A stretch of 64,000 bases of DNA from Erinaceus europaeus (GCF_950295315.1 NC_080171.1:115439064-115503063), one strand, 5' to 3'. Counted from the first letter of the stretch, positions 43,880-54,771 are shown. The notes: generated from the letters alone by a model not told the origin. Made by a program: numbers and translations.

Positions 43880-45010
43880 CTGTGGTTAAGAACCAGTCTG
43901 TCTAGTCAGTGACAGGCTCCAAGGTCAATGGTCAAATGCGATGGGAACAACCCTCTGGGATCTTAGAGAGCGCTCCAGTGGACAGGCTGACTTCCTGAGT
44001 CCTCATGTAATGATTATGTCTGTCTCTGCCTACTTCTCTTCTCTTTAAACATACAAACAACTAAAAGGAATGAGAGACTAGCAAGCCGCTCCTTCCTGCC
44101 ACTGAGACGGTTATGCTCAGAATCAAAATGTCACCCTCAGTCTCTGTTTCATCCTGTGACCCTTCGCAGAACGTTAGGAAACTGACTTGAGCTGAAACCA
44201 CCAGAGAATTTGGCTAGGAGTCCTCTTGTTCTAATGTATGTTCTTCCAGACTATGAAGGAATATAAGCAAATCTTCTCATCTATTTAGTTTAAAATGGAA
44301 ATAACATCATCCCTCTTTATAAAGTAGAAAAAAAAAAAAAGGCTCTGTTTCTAGGGTCCCAGTAAAAATGTAACCTGCTTTCTCGACACGTGGAGTATCT
44401 GCAAGCCCAAATACCAAACATACCCAGACTGTACAGTGAGTTAATTGCCCTCTAATTTTTTTTTAAAGCTCATTTATTCATGTGGTGCTAGGCTAAAAGA
44501 AACAAAGTGGATTGCAAAGAACAGCCTTGAGTCTAAAGTCTAAAGAAGACAGCAAAATATAAAACCACCAGGAGTTTCAGTGATACAAACAAGGAGGAAA
44601 TGGCTGGTTCTAACAATCCACAGGAAGCACAGGAGGAAGACAGCTTAGAGAGGCAAGGATCATACCTGAAGTCATTCTGGGGGAGTTAACACAAATATAA
44701 ACAGCAAGGCAGCAGCTTCCTGGTCCATTCAAATTAAATGTACTTTAAAATTGGTGCATTTTATACAGTTTTCATAGCATCATTCCGTTTTGCCTTTTGT
44801 CAGGTAAAGAGAGCTATGGAAATGTCCTCAGACACTTAAGGGTTCAGTAAAAGTAACATTCTATTCGATAGAGAAATCTAGAAATCTCCCAGTTCCCCAC
44901 ATAGAACATTATTACTGACTGAGGTGAGTTCTGAATTAAATTCAGAAAAACGAAGCCCACCATTCATCTGTCCATATCTTGCCAGCTACAAACACAGATT
45001 TTTTTTTAAA
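43880..45010. other. No recognised feature
   Basis: Unique sequence. A short A run near 44328. No exon seen. Confidence 0.4.
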
Positions 45011-45012
45011 CC

Positions 45013-45063
45013 TGCAGTCACACTATTTACAATAATCAAAACATGAAATAGAACCTAAAGACT
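45013..45063 (+). mobile_element. Old L1 ORF2 fragment
   Basis: TCACACTATTTACAATAATC and AAAACATGAAATAGAACC match the L1 segment that encodes the region just upstream of MEYYSAI. Diverged. Confidence 0.55.
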
Positions 45064-45775
45064 GCCAGGAGGCGTGGCCATACAGTAACAGGGATCGATC
45101 AGATCTCCCCCCCCAAAAAAAGAAAACAAACAACAAATAAATACAACAAGAGACCTAAACAGAATCCATCACCTGCAACTGAAACACCCACAGCCTCAGA
45201 CACCAAGTAGCAGATGCTCGCGCCATTTTGTCCCGACCTTCCTGGGCAGACGACCTCACCAATGTGTCCTGGAACCCCACCTTCCCAGAGCCCTGCCCCA
45301 CTAGGGAAAGATAGAAACAGGCTGGGGGTATGGAGCCACCTGCTGACGCCCATGTCCATCAGAGAAGCAGTTACAGAAGCCAGACCTTACACCTTCTGTA
45401 CCCCCAAAACAATTTTGACGCATACTTCCAGTGGGGGAGAAGTGATAAGAGGAAGAGGATAAGAGGGCTCTGAACTCCAGCTCCATCAGGTCCTCCCAGA
45501 GAGAGAGGAGGAAAAAGGGAGAAATATTTGGATGTAGTAATAGGGTTATTGGAGGGGAATAGAGTACAGGACCTGGAAGGAAAAGGGGGCAATTATGTAC
45601 AAATGTAGGCAGATAGCTGTAGAGATGACAGTTGACTCATGTCTGCAACCTTAGGAGAACTTCAGGGGCTTGCGATGGAGGGACTGGGGATTCAGAACTC
45701 TGGTGGTGGAAACAGAGTGGAATTATACCCCTGTTGACATGTAATTTTGTAAGTCAATACTAAGTCACTAGCAAA
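45064..45775 (+). repeat. Family X2, longest copy
   Basis: A GC-rich first part (GCCAGGAGGCGTGGCCATAC), then CAGACACCAAGTAGCAGATG, TGTCCTGGAACCCCACC, TACAGAAGCCAGACC, CTCCCAGAGAGAGAGGAGG, CTCTGGTGGTGGAAACAGAG and TTTTGTAAGTCAATACTAAG. It shares the core with X1 but has a different 3' end. The 5' limit is a guess. Confidence 0.7.
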
Positions 45776-45785
45776 ATTTTTAACA

Positions 45786-45835
45786 AGAAGAGATCCAAAA
45801 GGCCAACAAACATATATATATATATAAATGTTCCA
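45786..45835 (+). mobile_element. Old L1 ORF2 fragment, left part
   Basis: AGAAGAGATCCAAAAGGCC and AAATGTTCCA. The sequence resumes at 47178, so later elements split it. Confidence 0.8.
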
Positions 45836-46168
45836 GGGGCCAGGCAGTGGCGCAGCGGGTTAAGCGCACATGGTGTGAAGCACAAGGACTGAGCAAGGAT
45901 CCCGGTTCGAGGCCCCAGCTCCCCATCTGCAGGGAGGCCACTTCACAAGTGATGAAGTAGGTCTGCAGGTGTTTGTCTTTCCCCCTCCCTCTCTCCCCTC
46001 CTCTCTCGATTTCTCTCTGTCCTGTCCAACAACAACAACAGCAGCAATGACAACAACAATAATGACAACAACAAGAGTAACAACAAAGGCGGAAAAATGG
46101 CCTCCGGGAGCAGTAAATTCATGGTGTAGACACTGAGCCATGGCGATAACCCTGGAGGCAAAAAAAAG
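45836..46168 (+). repeat. SINE-A, long form, first part of a SINE-X1 unit
   Basis: GGGGCCAGGCAGTGGCGCAG head, CCCGGTTCGAGGCCCC, C/T body, AACAACAACAACAGCAGC region, GGCCTCCGGGAGCAG module and an A8 tail. X1 follows at once. AAATGTTCCA (45826-45835) and AAATGCTCCA (47178-47187) flank SINE plus X1 together. Confidence 0.9.
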
Positions 46169-47177
46169 GCTCCCAAACATGATGGGCTAGACCTCAAATA
46201 AATCCCTCTCTCCATTGTTACCCGTCCTCTCTATCAGGAACAACATAATAGACCCCTTTGTGGGCCCCCCATAAGACCTTGCTCTCAACTTGGATCAACA
46301 ATTGTAGAGTATGTTGTAGAGTATGTCCATCCTCCGAAGGGAGGCTGGACAACATACTCTATGCTACACCTGAGGAAGATGGGTCCTGATATGGAGCAGC
46401 TTGGAATATTCCTACTCATGACCACAGAATGTGAGCTCAGATCTAGAGGGATGCAGAGGTCACATAGGCTCCTAAGCTGAATATGGGCCCCAGATCATAT
46501 CAAATCGATGGGGTTTACAGTCAACAATATTTATATACCTTTCCCATATTAGGGAGCTACTCTCCTCCCTGTTCCACCTTTATGGTCCTTTTTCTAGCCA
46601 TGACATCATCTCCCCAGACAATAACTTGGATTCACTGGCATATCAGATTTCAGGCTCAGGGGCAAAAAGAAAACAGAAAAAAAAAATAGTATAGCCACAG
46701 GCCCTTTGGAATTTAACTAAAATATGCCTACTTGCTATCTACAAAATGGAGGACCCCCCAACTCTTCATCTGCACTATTCCAGCCTTTAAGTCCATGATT
46801 GGTTAACAATTTGGCTTTGTATGTTAACTCTCTTTTCAGCCAACAGGTTCGCTGGACAGACAACCCCACCAATGTTTCCTGGAGCTCTGCTTCCCCAGAG
46901 CCCTTCCCCACTAGGGAAAGAGAGAGACAGGTTGGGAGTATGGATTGACCAGTCAATGCCCATGTTCAGCGGGGAAGCAATTACAGAAGCCAGACTTTCC
47001 ACCTTCTGCACCCCATAATGACCTTGGGTCCATACTCCCAGAGGGATAATAAATAAGAAAGCTATCAGGGGAGTGGATGGGATGCAGAGTTCTGGTGGTG
47101 GGAATTGTGTGAAGTTGTACTCCTCATATCCTATCGTTTAGTTAATGTTTCCTTTTTATAAATAAAAAAACTTTTAC
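46169..47177 (+). repeat. Family X1, longest copy
   Basis: About 1 kb: AAACATGATGGGCTAGACC, a hairpin at 46305-46361, CATGACCACAGAATGTGAGC, AAATCGATGGGGTTTACAG, ATCTCCCCAGACAATAACTT, TGATTGGTTAACAATTTGGC, TGTTTCCTGGAGCTCTGC, CAATTACAGAAGCCAGAC, TCTGGTGGTGGGAATTGTG and TTTCCTTTTTATAAATAA. I see no long conserved open frame, so it is probably non-autonomous. Confidence 0.8.
46305..46361. repeat. Inverted repeat (hairpin) in X1
   Basis: TAGAGTATGTCCATCCTCC (46317-46335) can pair with GGAGGCTGGACAACATACTC plus TA (46340-46361), leaving a four-base GAAG loop and one short bulge. A second TAGAGTATGTTG lies just upstream at 46305-46316. Confidence 0.85.
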
Positions 47178-47348
47178 AAATGCTCCAAGTCATTGACTGT
47201 CAGAGTAATGCAAATAAAGACAACAATGAGATAGTAAAACAAATGAACAAACAACAAAAAAAATGAAGTACAACCTAAATGCCCAAGGACAGATGAATAG
47301 CTAAAGAAATTATGGTTATATACTTAATGGAACACTACTCTGCGATTC
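47178..47348 (+). mobile_element. Old L1 ORF2 fragment, right part
   Basis: AAATGCTCCAAGTCATTGAC and GTAATGCAAATAAAGACAAC continue the L1 left at 45835, then ACCTAAATGCCCAAGGACAG. It has an internal loss and is cut by the retroviral LTR. Confidence 0.8.
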
Positions 47349-47644
47349 TGCCGGGAGCCAAGGCCTTAGACTTGGCTAAGACTCTCATATAGCTGGTGAG
47401 AGGACATTCCGATCATTGGAACTGAGATTACCATCTAGCTGTTTGGAAAGTTGCTCATCCACCTCCCTCCCCCACTACCTAGGCAGAACTTCCTCTTTGT
47501 TTGTGCATAAATTGTGGCTGCAAAATAAAATTTTCAGAGCTTGATCAGACCTCCTGTCTTGCTCTCGTTCTTCGTGTCTCTTGTCCCTTCCATTCTCTCG
47601 CCCCCTACCCTAGGTTTCCGTCGATAACCCCGCAGGCCGGGGCA
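47349..47644 (+). mobile_element. Endogenous retrovirus 5' LTR (ERVK/betaretrovirus-like)
   Basis: About 296 bp, beginning TGCCGGGAGCC and ending GGGGCA, so it has the canonical TG...CA ends. A poly(A) signal AATAAA lies at 47524-47529 and a weak TATA-like CATAAATT near 47504. A primer-binding site starts two bases after the 3' end, which fixes the boundary. The short length and lysine primer site fit the class II (betaretrovirus/IAP-like) group. No 3' LTR was found in the window. Confidence 0.88.
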
Positions 47645-47646
47645 CC

Positions 47647-47664
47647 TGGCGCCCAACGTGGGAC
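47647..47664 (+). promoter_or_regulatory. Retroviral primer-binding site (tRNA-Lys)
   Basis: TGGCGCCCAACGTGGGAC is complementary to the 3' end of a lysine tRNA of the Lys1,2 type, as used by several betaretroviruses. It marks where reverse transcription would have begun. Confidence 0.88.
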
Positions 47665-47847
47665 CTTTTTGGGTCTGGGGTCCGAGAGAACGTCGCTTCC
47701 CAGTGGTCGACCATGAAGCATAGGACCACCACTTCAGAGAAGGAGTGAGTGAAGGTTTGCATAGGATTGCCGCTCTAGCCCAGAGTGAGTGAAGATCCGC
47801 GTGGTGATCGCCGCAGATTTACCCGTCTGTGAGATTGATCCGTTTTG

Positions 47848-47854
47848 AGGTAAG
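47848..47854 (+). promoter_or_regulatory. Possible splice donor in ERV leader
   Basis: AGGTAAG sits between the primer site and the gag start, where retroviruses place the major donor for spliced messages. Confidence 0.5.
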
Positions 47855-47870
47855 AAAGAGCGATGCAATT

Positions 47871-48180
47871 ATGGGACAAGCATTGAGTAAACATGATTTG
47901 TTGCTTAAGGGCCTCAAAGAGTCCCTCAAGACACGAGGAGTAAGGGTTAAGAAAAAGGATCTCAAGAAGTTTTTTTTTTTATTTTGTGAGTGATGTTTGT
48001 CCATGGTTCCCCTTAGAAGGGACTATTGATGAAAAAAGATGGGCCAGAGTAGGAAACTGTTTAAGAGATAACCTTCTATTTGTGAGTCAGTCTCTATTCC
48101 CATGCATGTTTACTACATTCAGCCCACATGGCTATAAATCTGGAACTTCTATCTAGACTATTTAAAACAAGTATCATGTC
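47871..48180 (+). pseudogene. gag: ERV gag 5' end (matrix), broken
   Basis: The ATG at 47871 opens with Met-Gly-Gln, a typical N-myristoylation start of retroviral matrix protein. The frame holds 40 codons and stops at TGA 47991-47993, just after an 11-base T run (47970-47980). Matrix-like sequence goes on in another frame for about 30 codons, so the T run is the likely frameshift site. Similarity fades near 48100-48180. The rest of gag, pol and env are absent, and the copy cannot make a retroviral protein. Confidence 0.8.
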
Positions 48181-48214
48181 TTAGTTAGCAATTCTTAATT
48201 TTATTTATTTATTT

Positions 48215-48325
48215 GCAGAGGGGAAGCTTCATCAGCCATGAAGCAGTGCTGTTGGTATCTTTCTCTTTCCTTTTATATCTTCCCATCCCTCTCAATTTCT
48301 CTCTTTCCTGTCAAATACATAAAAT
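48215..48325 (+). repeat. SINE fragment, tRNA head missing
   Basis: AGAGGGGAAGCTTCATCAGC, ATGAAGCAGTGCTGTTGGTA, CCATCCCTCTCAATTTCTCT. Closest to SINE-B. Confidence 0.65.
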
Positions 48326-48329
48326 TTAA

Positions 48330-48397
48330 AAAACTTATTAGTGATTTAAAGAATTATAAAATAATGGGGATATAGTTCCACACCATGAAAGTTCTTT
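48330..48397 (-). repeat. Family X2, 3' end
   Basis: TTATTAGTGATTTAAAGAAT and GGGGATATAGTTCCACACC match the reversed X2 end. Interrupted by the SINE-B that follows. Confidence 0.6.
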
Positions 48398-48411
48398 TAA
48401 AGTTTATTTTA

Positions 48412-48605
48412 TTATCTTTATTTATTTATTGGATAGAGACAGCCAGAAATCAAGAGGGGAAAGGGTGGGATAGAGAGGGAGAGAGAGAGACACCTGCTTC
48501 CCCACTCATGAAGCTTTCCCCCTTCAGGCAGGGAGTGGGGACTTGAACCTGGGTTCTTGTGCATTTAACATGTGCACTCAACCAGGTATGCCTCCACCTG
48601 GCACC
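48412..48605 (-). repeat. SINE-B with target duplication
   Basis: TTATCTTTATTTATTTATTG tail side, GGACTTGAACCTGGGTTC, CCTCCACCTGGCACC head end. TAAAGTTTATTTTA flanks it exactly at 48398-48411 and 48606-48619. Confidence 0.9.
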
Positions 48606-48824
48606 TAAAGTTTATTTTAATTATTTACATTCAGCATATGAGTGAAACCATCTTTCCATTAATTTTTACTAGATTATTTTTTTGTAATGATGCTGGAAGA
48701 CACTTTGTCCAAGAACACGAACACTGCTAAAATCTTGTTCTGTCTGAGAATGCATGACTTATTTCATAAATTATTATGAGTGTTCATTAAGTGGCTATAG
48801 GATTAATATTTTTTAAAATGATAT

Positions 48825-49082
48825 TTATTTATTTTATATTTATTTTCCCTTTTGTTGCCCTATTTTTATTGTTGTTGTTGTTATTGTTGTTGGATAGGAC
48901 AGAGAGAAATGGAGAGAGGAGGGGAAGGCAGAGAGGGGGAGAGAAAGACAGACACCTGCAGACCTGCTTCACCACCTGTGAAGCAACTCCCTTGCAGGTG
49001 GGGAGCCAGGGGCTCGAACCAGGATCCTTACTCTGGTCCTTGCCACTTTGCGCCACGTGCACTTAACCCGCTGCGCTAACGC
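48825..49082 (-). repeat. SINE-A, short form, cut at its head
   Basis: TTTGTTGCCCTATTTTTATT tail, GGATAGGACAGAGAGAAATG, GGGGCTCGAACCAGGATCC, CCGCTGCGCTAACGC. The last head bases are replaced by the L1 that starts immediately after. Confidence 0.9.
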
Positions 49083-51775
49083 AGCGAAAATAAAAGTCCT
49101 GGACCAGATGATTTTACAAATGAATTCTACAAAACCTTCAAAGAAGAACTAATACCTCTACTTTTAAAAGTCTTCTAGAAGATTGAAGACACTGGAATAT
49201 TCCCTTCCAGCTTCTATGAAGCTAACATCACTCTGATACCAAAAGCAGAGAGGGACACAACCAAAAAAGAAAACTACAGACCAATATCTCTGATGATCAT
49301 AGATGCCAAAATACTGAACAAAATTCTAGCCAACCGCATACAGCAGTATATTAAAAACATTGTTCATCATGACCAAGTGGGGTTTATCCCAGGCATGCAA
49401 GGTTGGTTTAATATACATAAATAAATCAATGTGATCCACCCCATCAATAAAAGCAATACCAAAAACCACATGGTCATATCAACAGATGCAGAGAAAGCCT
49501 TTGACAAAATCCAACAGCCCTTTATGATGAAAACACTACAAAAGATGGGAATAGATGGAAAATTCCTGAAGATAGTGGAATCTATATATAGCAAACCTAC
49601 AGCCAACATCATACTCACTGGTGAAAAACTGGAAGCATTTCCACTCAGATCAGGTACTAGACAGGGCTGCCCACTATCACCATTACTATTCAACATAGTG
49701 TTGGAAGTTCTTGCCATAGCAATCAGGCAGGAGCAAGGAATTAAAGGGATACAGATTGGAAGAGAAGAAGTCAAACTCTCCCTATTTGCAGATGACATGA
49801 CAGTATACACAGGAAAACCTAAGGGATCCAGCAAGAAGCTTTTGGAAATCATCAGGCAATACAGTAAGGTATCAGGCTACAAAATTAACATTCAAAAGTC
49901 AGTGGCATTCCTCTATGCAAACACTAAGCTAGAAGAAGTTGAAATCCAGAAATAAATTCCTTTTACTATAGCAACTAAAACTATAAAATATCTAGGATTA
50001 AACCTAACCAAAGAAGTGAAAGACTTGTATACTGAAAATTATGAGTCACTACTCAAGGAAATTGAAAAAGACACAAAGAAGTGGAAAGATATTTCATGTT
50101 CATGGGTTGGTAGAATTAACATAATCAAAATGAATATACTACCCAGAGCCATCTCCAAATTTAATGCTATCCCCATCAAGATCCCAAGCACATTTTTTAG
50201 GAGAATAGAACAAATGCTACAAATGTTTATCTGGAACCAGAAAAGACCTAGAATTGCCAAAACAATCTTGAGAAAAAAGAACAGAACTAGAGGCATCACA
50301 CTCACAGATCTCAAATTGTATTATAGGGCTGTTATCATCAAAACTGCTTGGTACTGGAACATGAATAGACACACTGACCAGTGGAATAGAATTGAGAGCC
50401 CAGAAATGAGGCCCCACACCTATGGACATCTAATCCTTGACAAAGGTGCCCAGACTATTAAGTGGGTAAAGCAGAGTCTCTTCAACAAATGGTGTTGGAA
50501 ACAATGGGTTGAAACATGCAGAAGAATGAAACTGAACCACTATATTTCACCAAATACAAAAGTAAATTCCAAGTGGATCAAGGACTTGGATGTTAGACCA
50601 CAAACTATCAGATACTTAGAGGAAAATATTGGCAGAACTCTTTTCCACATACATTTTAAAGACATCTTCAATGAAATGAATCCAATTACAAAGAAGACTA
50701 AGGCAAGTATAAACCTATGGGACTAAGGCAAGTATAAACCTATGGGACTACATCAAATTAAAAAACTTCTTCACAGCAAAAGAAACCACTACCCAAAACA
50801 AGAGACCCCTCATAGAATGCAAGAAGATCTTTACATGCCATACATCAGACAAGAGGCTAATAACCAGAATATATAAAGAGCTTCCCAATCCCCACAACAA
50901 GACAACAAATAACCCCATCCAAAAACGGGGGGAGGACATGGACATCTTCACCACAGAAGAGATCCAAAAGGCTGAGAAACACATGAAAAAATGCTCCAAG
51001 TCTCTGATTGTCAGAGAAATGCAAATAAAGACAACAATGAGATACCACTTCATTCCTGTGAGAATGTCATACATCAGAAAAGGTAACAGCAGCAAATGCT
51101 GGAGAGTATGTGGGGTCAAAGGAACCCTCCTGCACTGCTGGTGGGAATGTAAATTGGTCCAACCTCTGTGGACAACAGTCTGGAGAACTCTCAGAAGGCT
51201 AGAAATGAACCTACCCTATGATCCTGCAATTCCTCTCCTGGGGATATATCCTAAGGAACCCAACACACCCATCCAAAAAGATCTGTGTACACATATGTTC
51301 TTGGCAGCACAATTTGTAATAGCCAAAATCTGGAAGCAACCCAGGTGTCCAACAACAGATGAGTGGCTGAGTAAGTTGTGGCATATACACATAATGGAAT
51401 ACTACTCAGCTGTAAAAAATGGTGACTTCACCACTTTCAGCCGATCTTGGATGGACCCTGAAAAAATCATGTTGAGTGAAATAAGTTACAAATAGAAGGA
51501 TGAATATGGGATGATCTCACTCTCAGGCAGAAGTTGAAAAACAAGATCAGAAAAGAAAACAGAAGTAGAACCTGAAATGGAATTGGCGTATCGCACCAAA
51601 GTAAAAGACTCTGGGGTGGGTGGGGAGAATACAGGTCCAAGAAGGATTCAGAGGACCTAGTGGGGGTTGTATTGTTATATGGGAAACTGGGGAATGTTAT
51701 GCATGTACAAACTATTGTACTTACTGTTGAATGTAAAACATTAATTCCCCAATAAAAAATAAAAAAATTAAAATT
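49083..51775 (+). mobile_element. 5'-truncated L1 retrotransposon
   Basis: Starts inside the reverse transcriptase region (AAAATAAAAGTCCTGGACCA) and runs through the ORF2 end, a 3' UTR like that of the L1 at 27.6 kb (ATGCATGTACAAACTATTG), an AATAAA signal near 51751 and an A-rich tail. No clear target duplication was found. Confidence 0.93.
49086..51494 (+). pseudogene. L1 ORF2, C-terminal two-thirds, broken
   Basis: The reverse transcriptase retains [15 protein letters not shown] and FADD at 49785-49796. Nonsense codons: TAG 49176-49178, TAA 49422-49424, TAA 49953-49955. The thumb/linker part (50016-50726), absent from the other copy, is open until a 25-bp tandem duplication (50697-50746) shifts it into a stop. 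The last part (50938-51495) has the Cys-rich motif [18 protein letters not shown] and ends near MEYYSAVKNGDF. The motif spacing C-x3-C-x8-H-x3-C is as in L1. Confidence 0.93.
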
Positions 51776-51789
51776 AAAAAAAAGAATAT

Positions 51790-52705
51790 TGTCTGAGAGA
51801 ATTGTATCAGAGTAGAGAAAAGGGCTAGAAAGTTGGATTAGGGCAGGGAGTAGCTTCTGTTCTTGAAAAAAAAACTCTTGCACACCACATTTCAATACAA
51901 TTATATTTATTTTTGTATTTCATTAAAGCACCTCAGTGAGGCACAAATTATCTTTTAGATATCTGCAACTGCATGGGCAAACTTTTACAGCTGTGGAGAA
52001 ACAGAGAGAGAAGCGGGAAACAGAGGGAGAGAGACAGAGAGAACTGTAGAACGGTCTCCCACTAATATGATCATGCTGTTACCTTCCTAACAGAAAACAA
52101 CGCTGGGATGACAATGCTTCAAACTGGGCTCTCTTCCATCTCAGTGGACTGTTGCCGCATGTCTCTCGAGGACAGTAAGAACACACAACATGATGCGGTA
52201 GGTTGCAATGTGCGGATCGCTTGTGTGGATGGAGGTACAAGCTAATCACACTGGCAAGCCGTGTTCACTGCACACATCGATTCAACTGTCCTGCCAAGAC
52301 TCCGAGAATGACTCTCCAGTAGCTATGGATTAATGTTTCTTTCTCAGTGTTTATTTCATACTAGAAGGGTTGGCAGATCAATTCCTATTTTTTGGCATGT
52401 CCATTCTGAATATGAAAAACATACTTCACAAAGCAACTTGCTATGTTCCATCACCGAAGCATGTAATATTTACTGTGCCTTGTGCTCTGAATTCTGCAGC
52501 AGTCCAGTTCCCAGCAGTGCTTCCTGCCAGTCCAGTCCAGCTACAGCCTTCTTCTGAGGCTACTAAAGTATCTCCACTCATCATCTGTCTCATGTGGGTG
52601 ACTTTCTTTTAAAAGAACCTGCCTTTCCAGGTAGGTTCAATAATCACAACCCATTTATATCATCAAAGGCCATCCTTAGCATGCCTTTTTGAGGTATCAT
52701 TCCAT
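51790..52705. other. No recognised feature
   Basis: Unique sequence. The 51985-52090 part has purine stretches that may be an eroded SINE-D. Confidence 0.4.
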
Positions 52706-52718
52706 TTAAAATGTAGGA

Positions 52719-53012
52719 GGGGGCTGGGCGGTAGCGCACGGGGTCAAGCGCACATGGTTCGAAGCTCAATGACCTGCATAAGGATCCTGGTTCCAGCCCC
52801 TGGCTCCCCACACACTGAGTTGCTTCACGAGCAATGAAGCAGGTCTGCAGGTGTCTATTTTTCTTTCCCCCTCTCGATTTCTCTCCACCAACAACAACGA
52901 CAGCAACGACAACAATGACAATAACAACAACAAAGGCAACAAAAATTGGAAAAAATGGCCTCCAGTGGATTCATAGTACAGGCACCGAGCCCTAGCAATA
53001 ACCCCGGAGGCA
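52719..53012 (+). repeat. SINE-A, long form
   Basis: GGGCTGGGCGGTAGCGCACG head, CCTGGTTCCAGCCCCTGG, AACAACAACGACAGCAACGA region, GGCCTCCAGTGGATTCATAG module (an internal GAGCAG is lost). Confidence 0.9.
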
Positions 53013-53013
53013 A

Positions 53014-53059
<46 letters not shown>
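53013..53059. repeat. (AAT)n microsatellite
   Basis: AAT run grown from the SINE-A tail. It is the source of poly-Ile open frames. Confidence 0.93.
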
Positions 53060-53394
53060 TTTTTTAAATGTGGAAGCAATAAATCAGAAAGTACCATGGA
53101 ATCTCCTCCAGTAACTAAGCCCCCTCCCCCAATAAAAAGTCACCATAGCTGCATACTGAGCCATTGGCATAGACTGGACAAGCCCTGGCATGCTGAGAAC
53201 CAGGCTCAGACAGTCCCATCTTTCACAGAGTTGTCCGTACACATCAAAGCCTGTATCTTCCAGTCATGAGTTTCAATAGCCGATGCTATTTCCACTTCCT
53301 ATCAGTTTGATCTCAGTGAGGTCCCATGTCTGTTCTGCCCTGTTGTAATTCAGGGCACTGGAAAGCTAGACTTCTGCACGACAAAAGGTCTGAC

Positions 53395-53560
53395 CCCTCA
53401 CTGATCAAAGTGGGGTCCACAGATCATCAGCAGGGACATCACTTGGGAGTTTCTTTAGAAGGATAGATTCTCAGGCTTCACTCCAACCTCGAAATCAGGT
53501 TATCGCATCTTCACAAACAGCCCATGGAACTCGAGTGTATGAAAGGTGAGGAAGCAGTTA
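53395..53560. repeat. Possible MER5-type hAT relic
   Basis: AAAGTGGGGTCCACAGATCA, CATCAGCAGGGACATCACTT and GATTCTCAGGCTTCACTCCA recall the widespread MER5-like DNA transposon fossils of placental mammals. By eye only. Confidence 0.4.
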
Positions 53561-53664
53561 GACAAGTGCTGACTGACTGCACACAAGGAACCTTACACTC
53601 CAGTGTAGAAGATGATTCAACAACCAAAGCCAGTTTTGGGTAAGTTATCTTTTTGAATATGTCC

Positions 53665-53822
53665 TCAATTGGCTGTGCACCCTTGGGTGAGTTACATTAA
53701 CCTTCTCAAAAAATAACAAACTTTTAAAAAGGTTATAATAATAGTACTTGACTCAGAATGCGGAAGTAAGGATTCAGCTGGGTAATATCAGTGAAGGCTA
53801 TTTACACTGGTGCTTGGCATGT
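53665..53822 (+). repeat. MIR relic
   Basis: CCTTGGGTGAGTTACATTAA, ATAATAATAGTACTTGACTC, AAGGATTCAGCTGGGTAATA and TGGTGCTTGGCAT follow the plus-strand MIR order. Confidence 0.6.
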
Positions 53823-54544
53823 GAACCATGCCCATCAGATGCCAGCCATCAGCAATTTGAGTCATTGCAAATACACTTTCAAACACAGACCAGAGAAGAT
53901 CCCCTAGACTCAGGTATCTGCTACCAGGTTCCTGCAGGGAAGCCCAGGTAGGTTGTTGAGGACGGGAGATAAACGACGCAAAAGGGTCTAGTATGAATAC
54001 TTTATTTTAGGCCACAAAGGCAGACAGTCAGTCAGGAGTCTACGAGTTGGTAAGAAGAGAGAGAGAGACAGTGTGTGTGTGTGTGTGTGGGGGGGGGGGT
54101 GAGTACTGATCTGCTGGGACATGTGATGTGTGAGCCAGCAGAAGGATAGATAATGATAAATCAGAAGGAAGCTGCAGGGCACTGGTGCCCGTGTGGGAAG
54201 GGGAAGGCTGAGCTGTCATAGTGGCAAAAGCTGGGTATTCCAGCTTGAGACTGGGAAGACCATGGGTAACATCCCGGACTCAGGCAGGTCCTGTGAGTGT
54301 TTCCTCTCTTATGATGTGTCAGTCTAACTCAGGCTGGACTGCTCACTGTGCTTTGTGACTTGGAATATGGCCAGAAATCAGAAAGGTCAGTGGGAGTGTG
54401 ACCAATCCCATCGAACTTAATGGTATTTTATGGAGGTAACCTGCATCAGGTCAGGAAGGCCATTATTTTTGACGGAAGCATGTACCCTAAACAGCATTAA
54501 TTTCAGATTTGCCTACTTTTGCCAAGGGGTATTGAGAGTGACAG
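53823..54544. other. Unique DNA with a (GT)n/G tract
   Basis: A GT run followed by a G run lies at 54071-54101. No gene seen. Confidence 0.45.
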
Positions 54545-54560
54545 ATACCTTATTTATTTT

Positions 54561-54771
54561 GGGGGGCCAGGTGGTGGTGCACCTGGTTGAGTGCACGTTA
54601 CAATGAACAAGGACCCAGGTTCGAGCCCCCAGTTCCCACCTGCAGGGGAAAGCTTCACGAGTGGTGAAGCAGGACTGCAGGTATCTCTCTGTCTTTCTCC
54701 CTGTCTGTCTCCCCTTTCCCCGTCTCTGGCAGTCTCTATCCAATAAATAAAAAATTAAAAAAAAATTTTAA
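54561..54771 (+). repeat. SINE-B, complete
   Basis: GGGGGGCCAGGTGGTGGTGC head, CCCAGGTTCGAGCCCC B-box region, CTTCACGAGTGGTGAAGC, CAATAAATAAAAAATTAAAA tail. ATACCTTATT recurs on both sides. Confidence 0.9.

Noticed and set aside
47349..48180. An active retrovirus
   Set aside because: Only the LTR, leader and a frameshifted gag start are present. No pol, env or 3' LTR.
49083..51790. Target duplication for the second L1
   Set aside because: No convincing matching flanks could be found by eye.
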